From Nitrospirillum pindoramense (GTDB taxonomy: Bacteria; Pseudomonadota; Alphaproteobacteria; Azospirillales; Azospirillaceae): 64,000 bases of DNA. The translations under genes and the position numbers were made by a program. The stretch's first letter is position 1. Each line of letters starts with the position of its first letter. Location of the stretch: positions 62,001 through 126,000 of the forward strand of contig NZ_VITR01000010.1 in NCBI RefSeq assembly GCF_007827955.1. Direction: 5' to 3'. The notes beneath the pieces were generated by a model. The model did not search any database and was not told the origin of the DNA. It worked only from the letters and a program-made list of their open reading frames with translations. Shown piece by piece: positions 27,960-35,727 of the stretch.

Positions 27960-28921
27960 GACTTCGATCCCGGAATGGCGTCGGAAACAGTGATGGGCTT
28001 GGGGATCAGCCCCAACTGATGAAAGGTATCGGCGATCTTCTGCTGGGCGGCGATGACGTCGGGCGTGATGGGCTGGACGCCATACCCCATGCGGGCCAAC
28101 GCCACCTCCAGCACCGGGGCGGGGATACCCACCTGCGGGGCGAGGCGCTGGGCCACGCCCTTCTGATCGCCGCGTGAGGCGGCGTCGACCTCCCGCAGCG
28201 CCGCCAGGATGGCCTGGACCACCTGGGGCCGCGTCTCGTTGAAGCCGCGTTCGGCCAGGTAGAACTGGTGGTTGGCGACCAAGTGGCTGCCGTCGGCGCG
28301 CACGCCGTCCGTCAGCACCCGCGCCTGCGTCGCGGCCGCCGCGGCGGCATAGTAGGGGTCCCAGATGACCCAGGCGTCCACGCTGCCCTGCTCGAACGCG
28401 GCGCGGGCGTCGGCCGGGGCCAGGTATGTGGGCTGGATATCGCTGTATTTCAGGCCCGCGTCCTCCAGCGCCTTCACCAACAGGTAATGGACGTTGGACC
28501 CCTTGTTGAGCGCCACCTTCTTGCCCTTCAGGTCGGCCACGCTTTTCAGCGGGCTGTCCTTGGGCACCAGGATGGCCTCACCCTTGGGTGCCGCCGGCTC
28601 CACGCCGACATAGACCAGGGGGGCGCCGGCGGCCTGGGCGAAGATGGGCGGCGCCTCGCCGGTGGTGCCGAAGTCCAGCGCGCCGACGTTCAGCGCCTCC
28701 AGCAACTGCGGGCCACCGGGAAATTCCCGCCATTCAACGGTGATGCCTTGTGCTTTCAGCTGGGCGTCCAGCGTGCCGCTTTCCTTCAGCAGAAGCAGCG
28801 TGCCGTATTTCTGATAACCTATGCGCACCGGCTTTTCCGCCGCGTGGGCCGCGCCGACGCCCAGGCTCAAGGCCGCAGCGAAAGCCAGGCGGCAAAGGGC
28901 GGAGAAGGCTTTACCCATCAT
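27956..28921 (-). CDS. ssuA: Aliphatic sulfonate ABC transporter substrate-binding protein (system 1)
   Basis: A 321-residue periplasmic binding protein, first gene of the sulfonate operon. A Sec signal peptide covers residues 1-27 (cleavage after AAHA). Family motifs: [57 protein letters not shown] and [14 protein letters not shown]. Two adjacent ATGs (28921 and 28918) both sit behind GGGAGACG. Its stop overlaps the ssuD start as ATGA. The promoter must lie in the AT-rich stretch 28940-29090. Confidence 0.94.
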   Translation of the reverse strand: MMGKAFSALCRLAFAAALSLGVGAAHAAEKPVRIGYQKYGTLLLLKESGTLDAQLKAQGITVEWREFPGGPQLLEALNVGALDFGTTGEAPPIFAQAAGAPLVYVGVEPAAPKGEAILVPKDSPLKSVADLKGKKVALNKGSNVHYLLVKALEDAGLKYSDIQPTYLAPADARAAFEQGSVDAWVIWDPYYAAAAAATQARVLTDGVRADGSHLVANHQFYLAERGFNETRPQVVQAILAALREVDAASRGDQKGVAQRLAPQVGIPAPVLEVALARMGYGVQPITPDVIAAQQKIADTFHQLGLIPKPITVSDAIPGSKS

Positions 28922-29097
28922 CGTCTCCCGCAGGTCAACGGCCGATCGGCCATAATCAACACTATTTTTGATGCTATTTAACAATCGCGGCATGATATTT
29001 TACGACTGAACTTGAGGCTAAATTAACGATCCATTAAGAGTCAATCTTGATATTTTGCTTACAAAATTTGTTAAATTAGAAAGGTACACAGGTGGCC
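28922..29097. promoter_or_regulatory. AT-rich divergent region between ssu operon and tyrS leader
   Basis: A distinctly AT-rich segment (especially 28960-29085) in a GC-rich window, expected to hold the ssu operon promoter on the - strand. It includes the near-palindrome TTACAAAATTTGTTAA (29059-29074) and GGCCGATCGGCC (28940-28951). I could not assign a -35/-10 pair with confidence. No open frame of note. Confidence 0.45.
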
Positions 29098-29126
29098 TTG
29101 ACAGGGCGGGTGGGCATGATCACCAT
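29098..29126 (+). promoter_or_regulatory. Putative tyrS promoter
   Basis: A consensus -35 TTGACA (29098-29103) is followed after 17 bp by CACCAT (29121-29126), a poor -10 matching at three positions. Initiation about 7 nt downstream would fall at or next to the A of the leader-peptide ATG at 29133, which would make the leader mRNA leaderless. This fits the absence of a Shine-Dalgarno sequence. Confidence 0.5.
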
Positions 29127-29132
29127 CCGCCC

Positions 29133-29183
29133 ATGGTCACGACGCTGCCCCTCTGCTGCACGTATTACGCGCCCTCCTCATAG
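29133..29183 (+). CDS. tyrS leader peptide with adjacent Tyr codons
   Basis: A 16-codon frame encoding MVTTLPLCCTYYAPSS, ending in TAG at 29181-29183. The two tyrosine codons TAT-TAC (29163-29168) are consecutive and precede an antiterminator/terminator pair upstream of tyrosyl-tRNA synthetase. This is the arrangement of ribosome-mediated attenuation, in which scarce Tyr-tRNA stalls the ribosome on the control codons. There is no ribosome site upstream; leaderless translation is known for the trp leader peptide of Sinorhizobium and would suit this one. Too short for coding statistics; assignment rests on context and RNA geometry. Confidence 0.7.
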   Translation: MVTTLPLCCTYYAPSS

Positions 29184-29185
29184 GA

Positions 29186-29240
29186 GCGGCGTTGTTCGAC
29201 CATGTTGAAACGATGCCGCCGCCAAGGCGGCAGTCGTTTT
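29186..29240 (+). promoter_or_regulatory. tyrS attenuator: antiterminator and intrinsic terminator
   Basis: The antiterminator pairs GCGGCGTTGTT (29186-29196) with AACGATGCCGC (29209-29219): 11 bp including two G-U pairs and a 12-nt loop. The terminator pairs TGCCGCC (29214-29220) with GGCGGCA (29226-29232), loop GCCAA, followed by GTCGTTTT. The two share 29214-29219, so they exclude each other. A ribosome stalled on the Tyr codons leaves 29186 onward free and allows the antiterminator. A ribosome at the stop codon would mask it and favour termination. Confidence 0.7.
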
Positions 29241-29295
29241 CCTGAAAGCGGTCTTCCTTCCTGGTGGCGGCCCCACCGACGACAGGAAACCGTTC

Positions 29296-30558
29296 ATGGA
29301 CACGCTGGACCTTCCCCGACATGACCTCCGCTCAACCGCCTTGGAGGTGTTGCGGGCGCGCGGCTACATCCATCAATGCACCGACCTGGGCGGCCTGGAT
29401 GCCGCCTTCGCGGCGGGCGTGGTGCCGGTCTACATCGGCTTCGACGCCACGGCCGACAGCCTGCATGTGGGCCATCTGCTGCCCATCATGACGCTGCGCC
29501 GCCTGCAGCGGGCGGGGCACAAGCCCATCGTGCTGATGGGCGGCGGCACCACGCGGGTCGGCGATCCCAGTTTCCGGGCGACCGAGCGCCCGCTGCTGAG
29601 CGACGACCAGATCGCCGCCAACATCCGGGGCATCCGGCGGGTATTCGAACGCTTCCTCACCTTCGGCAACGGGCCCATCGACGCCGTCATGGTGAACAAC
29701 GCCGACTGGCTGGACCGGCTGGGTTACATCGACCTTCTGCGGGACGTGGGGCGCCACTTCTCCGTCAACCGCATGCTGTCCTTCGATAGCGTCAAGGCGC
29801 GGCTGGACCGGCAGGACCCGATGACCTTTCTGGAGTTCAACTACATGATCCTCCAGGCCTTCGATTTCCTGGAATTGCACCGCCGCGCGGGGTGCCTGGC
29901 CCAGATGGGCGGATCGGACCAATGGGGCAACATCGTCAACGGCATCGACCTGGTACGCCGGATCGAGGGGCGGGAGGTGTTCGGCCTGACCACGCCGCTG
30001 CTGACCACGGCGTCCGGCGCCAAGATGGGCAAGACCGCCGGCGGGGCCGTCTGGCTGAACGCCGACCGGCTGTCGCCTTACGACTATTGGCAGTTCTGGC
30101 GCAACGCCGACGACGCCGACGTCGGACGCTTCCTGCGCCTGTTCACCGATCTGCCCCTGGACCGTATCGCCGAGCTGGAGGCGTTGCCAGGCGCCGCGAT
30201 CAACCAGGCCAAGGTGGCGCTTGCCGACGCCGCGACCACGCTGGCCCACGGCACCGACGCCGCCCAGGCGGCCAGGGACACCGCCGGACAGGCCTTCGCC
30301 GGGGCCGTCGCCGACGGCCTGCCCGACGTGGCGCTGACCGCGGCGGAGGTGCGGGACGGCGGCGCCCTAGTGGTCGACCTGCTGGTGCGCGCCGGCCTGG
30401 CCACCTCGAAAGGGGAGGCGCGACGGCTGATCCTCGGCGGTGGGGTGCGGACGGACGGCAGGGTGGTGGCGGACACGGACGCCCGCATCACCCAGGCGGC
30501 GGTCCCGATCCGCCTATCCCTGGGCCGCAAGCGCCATGTGCGGGTGTGTGGCGTTTGA
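29296..30558 (+). CDS. tyrS: Tyrosyl-tRNA synthetase
   Basis: A 420-residue class I aminoacyl-tRNA synthetase that charges tRNA-Tyr. The HIGH motif is HVGH (residues 57-60), the tyrosine pocket reads [18 protein letters not shown], and [10 protein letters not shown] is conserved. The KMSKS loop is KMGKT (243-247), a variant common in this TyrS branch. An S4 RNA-binding domain fills the C-terminal 65 residues ([20 protein letters not shown]). CAGGAAA precedes ATG 29296. An upstream leader peptide with two Tyr codons and a terminator suggests attenuation control. Confidence 0.95.
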   Translation: MDTLDLPRHDLRSTALEVLRARGYIHQCTDLGGLDAAFAAGVVPVYIGFDATADSLHVGHLLPIMTLRRLQRAGHKPIVLMGGGTTRVGDPSFRATERPLLSDDQIAANIRGIRRVFERFLTFGNGPIDAVMVNNADWLDRLGYIDLLRDVGRHFSVNRMLSFDSVKARLDRQDPMTFLEFNYMILQAFDFLELHRRAGCLAQMGGSDQWGNIVNGIDLVRRIEGREVFGLTTPLLTTASGAKMGKTAGGAVWLNADRLSPYDYWQFWRNADDADVGRFLRLFTDLPLDRIAELEALPGAAINQAKVALADAATTLAHGTDAAQAARDTAGQAFAGAVADGLPDVALTAAEVRDGGALVVDLLVRAGLATSKGEARRLILGGGVRTDGRVVADTDARITQAAVPIRLSLGRKRHVRVCGV

Positions 30559-30565
30559 CGCAAAG

Positions 30566-30597
30566 GGGTGGGCGACAGGCATGCCTTGCGCCCACCC
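30566..30597 (+). terminator. Terminator after tyrS
   Basis: GGGTGGGCG (30566-30574) and CGCCCACCC (30589-30597) make a 9-bp GC-rich stem with a 14-nt loop, starting 8 bp after the tyrS stop and followed by TTGCCCTT. Confidence 0.65.
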
Positions 30598-30639
30598 TTG
30601 CCCTTGGGCACAGTTCAGGGGGCGAAGCGGGGCGACATC

Positions 30640-31614
30640 ATGGGCAAATGGACGATCATCACCTTATACGCGCGGCATTTGCTCGTGGCCTCCCAAACGC
30701 CCCCTCAAACGCCGGGTGCGGGCATCCGCCCGCTTGGCTTCCTCGCTCCGCCCTGCGGTGCTCGCTCCGGCGCCCGCGGTCGCGGGCTACAACGGCAAAA
30801 ATCATATCTCGGTCCTTTGGTATTGGTGGCCGCCTTGTCGGCCGGCGGCGCGATGGCGGCCGGTGATCCGCCGGTGCCAGGCCTGACAGCGGTGGACTGT
30901 GAGGCGCCCACCTCCGCCTCCTTGCAAGCCCTCTGCACGGACCCGGGCCTGCGCCAGCTGGTGGACAGCGTGCAGGACCTGCCCTATGTCCGGCTGGGCC
31001 GGGCCTGGACGGTCGATGACGAGATGTTCAAGCGGTGCGACGCCACGCTGGACGCGCGCGCCTGCCTGGATCGGGAATACCGCCAGAAGATCAACGCCGC
31101 GCAGGCGGAATCGGCCAAGCGCGCCACGGCCTACGCCCCAGACGGCAACCGGGCTGACGCCAAGGCCCTGCTGGCCCGCATCGCCGGCATCTACCGGCAT
31201 CCGGTCAGAAGCGCCGATGGCCCCCATGGGGCGGAGGATGTTCTTCAGGTCATGCCGGTGGCGGACGGCGCCACCTATCTCGACATGCGCCTGTCCTTCG
31301 ACAACGGGCGGAGCTGCACCATCACCGGCATCGCGGAATACAAGAAGATCGGCAGCTTCGTCTTCCAGGACCCTAAGCCCGGGAAGGCGTGCCTGTTGAC
31401 CATGTCCCTCAGCGGCGATGAGCTGGGATTCAACGATCCCACCGGCGCCTGCGCCAAGTTCTGTGACGACGGGGCCAGCCTGACGGCGGAGACCTTCACG
31501 CAGAAACAGAGGAAAAAGCTGCGCGCCACCCCGGCCCTCAAGCAGACGTCCGACTACCAGCAGGCTTTGCAGGCCTATCAGGCCCGCCATGCCACGGCCA
31601 CCGCAACCCGCTGA
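30640..31614 (+). CDS. Exported LprI/DUF1311-like protein (start uncertain)
   Basis: An uncharacterised exported protein. Its hydrophobic signal segment (LVLVAALSAGGAMA) lies about 60-75 residues after ATG 30640. The mature part starts with a cysteine pattern seen in LprI (lysozyme-inhibitor-like, DUF1311) proteins: VDCEAPTSASLQALCTDPGLR, then RCDATLDARACLDREYRQKI. The remaining 180 residues are a beta-rich domain with further cysteines. The 70-bp repeat at 30718-30787 lies inside the frame between the ATG and the signal segment. Either the repeat inserted into the gene, or translation really begins at a TTG/GTG near 30815-30830. Function unknown. Confidence 0.6.
   Translation: MGKWTIITLYARHLLVASQTPPQTPGAGIRPLGFLAPPCGARSGARGRGLQRQKSYLGPLVLVAALSAGGAMAAGDPPVPGLTAVDCEAPTSASLQALCTDPGLRQLVDSVQDLPYVRLGRAWTVDDEMFKRCDATLDARACLDREYRQKINAAQAESAKRATAYAPDGNRADAKALLARIAGIYRHPVRSADGPHGAEDVLQVMPVADGATYLDMRLSFDNGRSCTITGIAEYKKIGSFVFQDPKPGKACLLTMSLSGDELGFNDPTGACAKFCDDGASLTAETFTQKQRKKLRATPALKQTSDYQQALQAYQARHATATATR
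30718..30787. repeat. 70-bp double-hairpin dispersed repeat, copy B
   Basis: Second copy of the element at 7542-7611, same length. Hairpin 1 is GCGGGC/GCCCGC with loop ATCC; hairpin 2 is GCCCGC/GCGGGC with loop GGTC. The 38-nt core (30734-30771) differs from copy A at two positions only. All four stem arms differ from copy A but still pair, so structure appears to be maintained rather than sequence. Confidence 0.75.
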
Positions 31615-31636
31615 CGGCCCTATAAAACCGAACGAC

Positions 31637-31642
31637 GCATAA
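31637..31642. promoter_or_regulatory. GCATAA element upstream of the first S10 gene
   Basis: GCATAA within GACGCATAAAATTTGC, 101 bp before the S10 start at 31743. It is one of six intergenic sites of this motif between 31.6 and 48.8 kb, all in gaps of the peptide-utilisation island. Confidence 0.4.
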
Positions 31643-31742
31643 AATTTGCTGCCCGGCGCACGCTGGACGGCATTACGCAAAAACATTCCGCTGCCGGCCG
31701 GTATTCTTTTCCCTGACAGGGCTTTGCGACAAGGGGACAAGG

Positions 31743-33209
31743 ATGACCGGGCACCTCAGCCGGCGGAAACTGGGCGGCTTGGCGGCCGCGTTGATGCTGG
31801 CGACAGCCTTGCCGGCTTTTGCCGAAACGCCCGTGGTGACCCGCCACGCCACCACCCTGAACGGCCAGAAGCTGACCTACACCGCGACGGTGGAGGGGAC
31901 GGACGTCAACGATGCCACCGGCAAGCCAGGCGCCCACATCGTCAGCTTCGCCTACACCGTGGACGCCAAGGACGCGGCCAAGCGGCCGGTGACCTTCATC
32001 TTCAACGGCGGGCCCATCACCGCCTCCCTCTGGCTGCACCTGGGCATCATGGGGCCCAAGCGCGTGGCGGTGCCGGACAACCTGACGGCCGATCCCGCCA
32101 CCTTCAGGCTGGTGGACAATCCCTATTCGCCGCTGGACGCCACCGACCTGGTGTTCATCGACCCGGCCTCCACCGGCTTCAGCCGCGTGGCCGATGGCGT
32201 CGATCCCAAGAGCTATTTCTCGGTGAAGGCGGATGGCCAGCAGGTCACCGCCTTTATCCAGGCCTGGCTGACGCGGCATCATCGCGAGGGCTCGCCCCTG
32301 TATCTGCTGGGCGAAAGCTACGGCACCATGCGCGCGGCGGAGGTGGCGGGGCAACTGGCCGAACTGCCCAAACCCATCCTGCTGAATGGCGTGCTGCTGA
32401 TGGGGCAGGCGGTCAACATCATCGAATATGTCCAGCGGCCGCAGAACGTCATGAGCTACGTGGTGTCGCTGCCCACGCTGGCGGCCATCGCCTGGTACCA
32501 CCAGAAAGTGGATCGCCGGGGCCTGTCGCTGGAGGCCTTCGTGGAGGAGGCGCGGCGCTACGCCCAGAGCGATTACATGCCCGCCCTCTACCAGGGCAGC
32601 GACTTGCCGGCGGCCGACCGCGACCGCGTCGCCCAACGGCTGCAGGAGCTGACCGGCATCCCCGCCGCCTATTACCGCGAGCATGGCCTGCGCATCAGCA
32701 AGGAACAGTACCGGGGTGAACTGCTGAAGGATCAGGGCCTGCTGCTGGGCCGTGCCGACGCGCGCTACACCGCCCCAATCACCGACAAGGGCATCGGCCC
32801 CGACCCCTTCGCGGCCGCCGTCATGCCGCCGTTCTCCCGCCTGTTCAAGGACTACCTCCGTACCGACCTGAAGGTCGACCGGGTGGAACCCTATGTGGAG
32901 ATCGCGGAGGTCGAGGGCCTGGACGATTGGGGATGGGGCTACGCCTCGCCCTTCGCCAACTGGGCCTACAGCGACCGCCTGATGAAGGCCATGAAGGCCA
33001 GCCCGGCGTTCCGGCTGCTGATCGGCAATGGCTATTACGATACCCAAACCACCGTGGGGGCGGCCGAACTGCTGGCCCGCCAAGGTGGCTGGCCGGGGGG
33101 GCGGGTGCGCCTGACCTTCTACGAAGGCGGGCATATGGCGTACACGGCGGAGCCCGCCGCCCGCAAGTTCGGCGCCGATGTCCGCGCCTTCGTGCAACAG
33201 CGTCCCTGA
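31743..33209 (+). CDS. S10 serine carboxypeptidase-like hydrolase, exported (paralogue 1)
   Basis: A 488-residue exported alpha/beta-hydrolase of peptidase family S10, with a signal peptide to about residue 27 (AFA). The catalytic Ser192 is in GESYGT, the Asp in GNGYYDTQTT and the His in EGGHMAY, so the triad is intact. The family NGGPG loop reads FNGGPITASLWLH, so the usual Gly that shapes the oxyanion hole is Ile here. It is closest in pattern to paralogue 4 (GPKRV, LWLH). S10 enzymes remove C-terminal residues from peptides. It opens the island, 219 bp before a TonB-dependent receptor gene. Confidence 0.87.
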   Translation: MTGHLSRRKLGGLAAALMLATALPAFAETPVVTRHATTLNGQKLTYTATVEGTDVNDATGKPGAHIVSFAYTVDAKDAAKRPVTFIFNGGPITASLWLHLGIMGPKRVAVPDNLTADPATFRLVDNPYSPLDATDLVFIDPASTGFSRVADGVDPKSYFSVKADGQQVTAFIQAWLTRHHREGSPLYLLGESYGTMRAAEVAGQLAELPKPILLNGVLLMGQAVNIIEYVQRPQNVMSYVVSLPTLAAIAWYHQKVDRRGLSLEAFVEEARRYAQSDYMPALYQGSDLPAADRDRVAQRLQELTGIPAAYYREHGLRISKEQYRGELLKDQGLLLGRADARYTAPITDKGIGPDPFAAAVMPPFSRLFKDYLRTDLKVDRVEPYVEIAEVEGLDDWGWGYASPFANWAYSDRLMKAMKASPAFRLLIGNGYYDTQTTVGAAELLARQGGWPGGRVRLTFYEGGHMAYTAEPAARKFGADVRAFVQQRP

Positions 33210-33240
33210 TCGCCGCCGACGGGCGGCCGGGGACGCGGGC

Positions 33241-33281
33241 AGAAAATTTCCGCAGCATCCCCCTGGGGAATAAAATTTTCT
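33241..33281. promoter_or_regulatory. Inverted repeat upstream of TonB-dependent receptor
   Basis: AGAAAATTT (33241-33249) is matched by AAATTTTCT (33273-33281), with CCCCCTGGGG between the arms. AAAATTTTC followed by a C-rich stretch recurs at 43614-43625 upstream of the class V aminotransferase gene. Possible regulator site; speculative. Confidence 0.35.
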
Positions 33282-33427
33282 CCCCGCCTGGCACGGCAGG
33301 CGCAATTTGGGAAGAAAAGCCAACCAGCGGCGATATCATTAATTATCTTTTCCGGCTTTGCCGAATAACAAAACCCTAAAACGGGTGATGGCGGCAGTGG
33401 GAGCCCATAAGAACAGGGGGTAGTAAA

Positions 33428-35653
33428 ATGAAGGGAAATCGTGGAATTCGGTCGTTGCTTGCCACGACTGTTCTTACAACTTTCTCTCTTTGGTCATTGA
33501 CGGGCGTCGCCGCCGACGCGGCGGCGGACGACAGCCTGGATGAACTGCAGGAAATCGTGGTCACGGCGCAGAAGAAGACGGAACGTCTGATGGACGTGCC
33601 CGCCTCCATCGCCGTCGTCAACACCCAGTCGCTGTTGCAGTCCAACCAAACCCAGCTGCGCGATTTCTACAGCCAGGTTCCGGGCCTGAACGTGACGTCC
33701 AGCGGCAACGGCCGCACCACCATCGCCATCCGCGGCATCACCACCGGCGGCGGCAACAACCCCACCGTGGGTCTGACCATCGACGACGTTCCCATCGGCT
33801 CGGCCACCAGCAGCGGTCTGGGCGACGCGGTCGTGCCGGAAATCGACCCGTCCAGCCTGCAGCAGATCGAGGTGCTGCGCGGTCCCCAGGGCAGCCTGTA
33901 CGGCGCCAGCTCCATGGGCGGCCTCATCCGCTATGTGACGGCGGCCCCCAACCTGACCGAGACCTTTGGCCAGGTGGCCGTGTCCGGGTCCAGCGTCGCC
34001 CACGGCGGCGAGGGCGGCGGCGGCCGGGCCTACATCAACGTGCCCATCGTCGAGGACAAGCTGGGCCTGCGGGTCAGCGCCTTCGCCCGCATGGACCCGG
34101 GCTACATGACCAACGCCAACAGCGGCCAGACGGAAATCAACGTCAACCGCACGGAAGGCGGCCGCGCCACCCTGCTGTGGCAGATCACGCCCAGCGTCAG
34201 CTACCAGGCATCCGCCACCTACCAGCACATGACGGCCGGCGGTTCCGCCAATGAATACGTCTCCATCGACCGCGTGCCCACCTACGGCGACTATACCCAG
34301 GCGCCCATTTCCGGCCTGAACACCGGCTATCTCGACATGGGCATCTACAACGGCAACCTGAAGGCGGACCTGGGGTTCGCCAACCTGGTGGCCGTCACCT
34401 CCTACAGCCACACGGTGTTCAACGGCCCGCAGGACACCACCGGCACCTTCGGCCGCTACCTGGGCTTCTTCTTCCCCAGTTCGGCCCTGCCGGCGCTGGG
34501 CACCGGCATCTACAACTATTACCAGACCAACAAGCTCAGCCAGGAAATCCGCCTGGAATCCCAGCCGGGTGGCATGATCGACTGGATGGTCGGCGGCTTC
34601 GCCACCAATGAGGACAATCTGAACCGCCAGGTGGTCTACGTCGCCAACAAGGCCAACGGCCAGAACGTGGGCTTCCCCGACCTCTACACCGTCTTCGGCC
34701 CGTCGCATTACCGGGAATACGCCGGCTTCGGCTCGGCCACGTATCACATCATCGAGGACAAGCTGGACTTCACCTTCGGTGGCCGTTTCAGCCGCCAGTT
34801 CCAGGAGAACGCCAACGAGGTCGGCGGCGTGCTGCAGGGCGACACCACCTACAGCGACCTGCATTCCAACACCAGCGTCTTCACCTATTCGCTGGGTCCG
34901 CAGTACCACATCAACAAGGACATGATGGTCTATGGCCGCGTGTCGACCGGCTACCGCCCCGGTGGCCCGAACGACGCGCCGGGTGAACCCGCTGCCTACA
35001 CCTCCGACACCACCACCAATTACGAGGTGGGCTTCAAGGGGGTGTTGGTCGACCACCTGCTGACGGTGGACGCCGCCCTGTTCGACATAGAATGGGACGA
35101 TATCCAGCTGCAAGCGGCGTCGCCCACCGGCTTCTCCTACATCCAGAACGGCGGCACCGCCCGGTCGCGGGGTGGGGAGCTGAGCGTCACCCTCACGCCG
35201 TCAGAGGGGCTGAGCGTGGTGGCCAACCTGGGTTACACCGACGCGACCTTGACCGAGACAATCAAGACATCCGGCCTGTACGGCCTGAAGGGGCAGCGCC
35301 TGCCGTATTCCGCGAAGTTCACCGGCAGCCTGTCGGCCGACCAGAAGTTCCGCATCGCGGACGGCTTCACCGGCTTCGTCGGGGCCACCGTGTCCTATGT
35401 CGGCGACCGCTACAGCGTTTTCCCGACCAAAGCCACGGGCCAGCGCTTCTTCATGCCGTCTTACGAGACGGTGGACGTGCGGGCCGGTGTCAGCCATGAC
35501 GACTGGAACCTGTCGGTGTACGCCAAGAACCTGAGCAACGAGATCGCCTTCGTCTCGGGCGGGCCGCTGGATACCATCACCCGGACCGGCATCTATTCCG
35601 CGGCCATCATTCAACCGCGCACCTTCGGCCTGACCATATCGAAGGATTTCTGA
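33428..35653 (+). CDS. TonB-dependent outer-membrane receptor
   Basis: A 741-residue outer-membrane transporter. A signal peptide to about residue 29 is followed by the plug domain (EIVVTAQKKTERLMDVPASI, then IRGITTGGG and QQIEVLRGPQGSLYGASSMGG) and a 22-strand barrel ending in the aromatic C-terminal F (TFGLTISKDF). The plug belongs to the general TonB-receptor group, not the siderophore group. Its position among peptidase genes suggests it imports peptides or a modified amino acid compound (inference). A long AT-rich leader precedes it, and GAACAGGGGGTAGTAAA supplies the ribosome site. A strong hairpin follows. Confidence 0.92.
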   Translation: MKGNRGIRSLLATTVLTTFSLWSLTGVAADAAADDSLDELQEIVVTAQKKTERLMDVPASIAVVNTQSLLQSNQTQLRDFYSQVPGLNVTSSGNGRTTIAIRGITTGGGNNPTVGLTIDDVPIGSATSSGLGDAVVPEIDPSSLQQIEVLRGPQGSLYGASSMGGLIRYVTAAPNLTETFGQVAVSGSSVAHGGEGGGGRAYINVPIVEDKLGLRVSAFARMDPGYMTNANSGQTEINVNRTEGGRATLLWQITPSVSYQASATYQHMTAGGSANEYVSIDRVPTYGDYTQAPISGLNTGYLDMGIYNGNLKADLGFANLVAVTSYSHTVFNGPQDTTGTFGRYLGFFFPSSALPALGTGIYNYYQTNKLSQEIRLESQPGGMIDWMVGGFATNEDNLNRQVVYVANKANGQNVGFPDLYTVFGPSHYREYAGFGSATYHIIEDKLDFTFGGRFSRQFQENANEVGGVLQGDTTYSDLHSNTSVFTYSLGPQYHINKDMMVYGRVSTGYRPGGPNDAPGEPAAYTSDTTTNYEVGFKGVLVDHLLTVDAALFDIEWDDIQLQAASPTGFSYIQNGGTARSRGGELSVTLTPSEGLSVVANLGYTDATLTETIKTSGLYGLKGQRLPYSAKFTGSLSADQKFRIADGFTGFVGATVSYVGDRYSVFPTKATGQRFFMPSYETVDVRAGVSHDDWNLSVYAKNLSNEIAFVSGGPLDTITRTGIYSAAIIQPRTFGLTISKDF

Positions 35654-35678
35654 TCCAACCCGACCGTAAAGGGTCGCA

Positions 35679-35707
35679 AGGTCGGTCCGGTGATACCGGG
35701 CCGACCT
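35679..35707 (+). terminator. Hairpin after the TonB-dependent receptor gene
   Basis: AGGTCGG (35679-35685) pairs with CCGACCT (35701-35707), extended internally by CCGG/CCGG around a TGATA loop. It lies 26 bp after the stop; only a short CTT follows. A GCATAA element starts 4 bp further on (35711-35716), upstream of the M61-like peptidase gene. Confidence 0.6.
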
Positions 35708-35727
35708 CTTGCATAAAAAGGGCAGGG

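Noticed and set aside
29041-29295. T-box riboswitch upstream of tyrS
   Set aside because: No T-box sequence or specifier-loop architecture; the leader-peptide model explains the region better.
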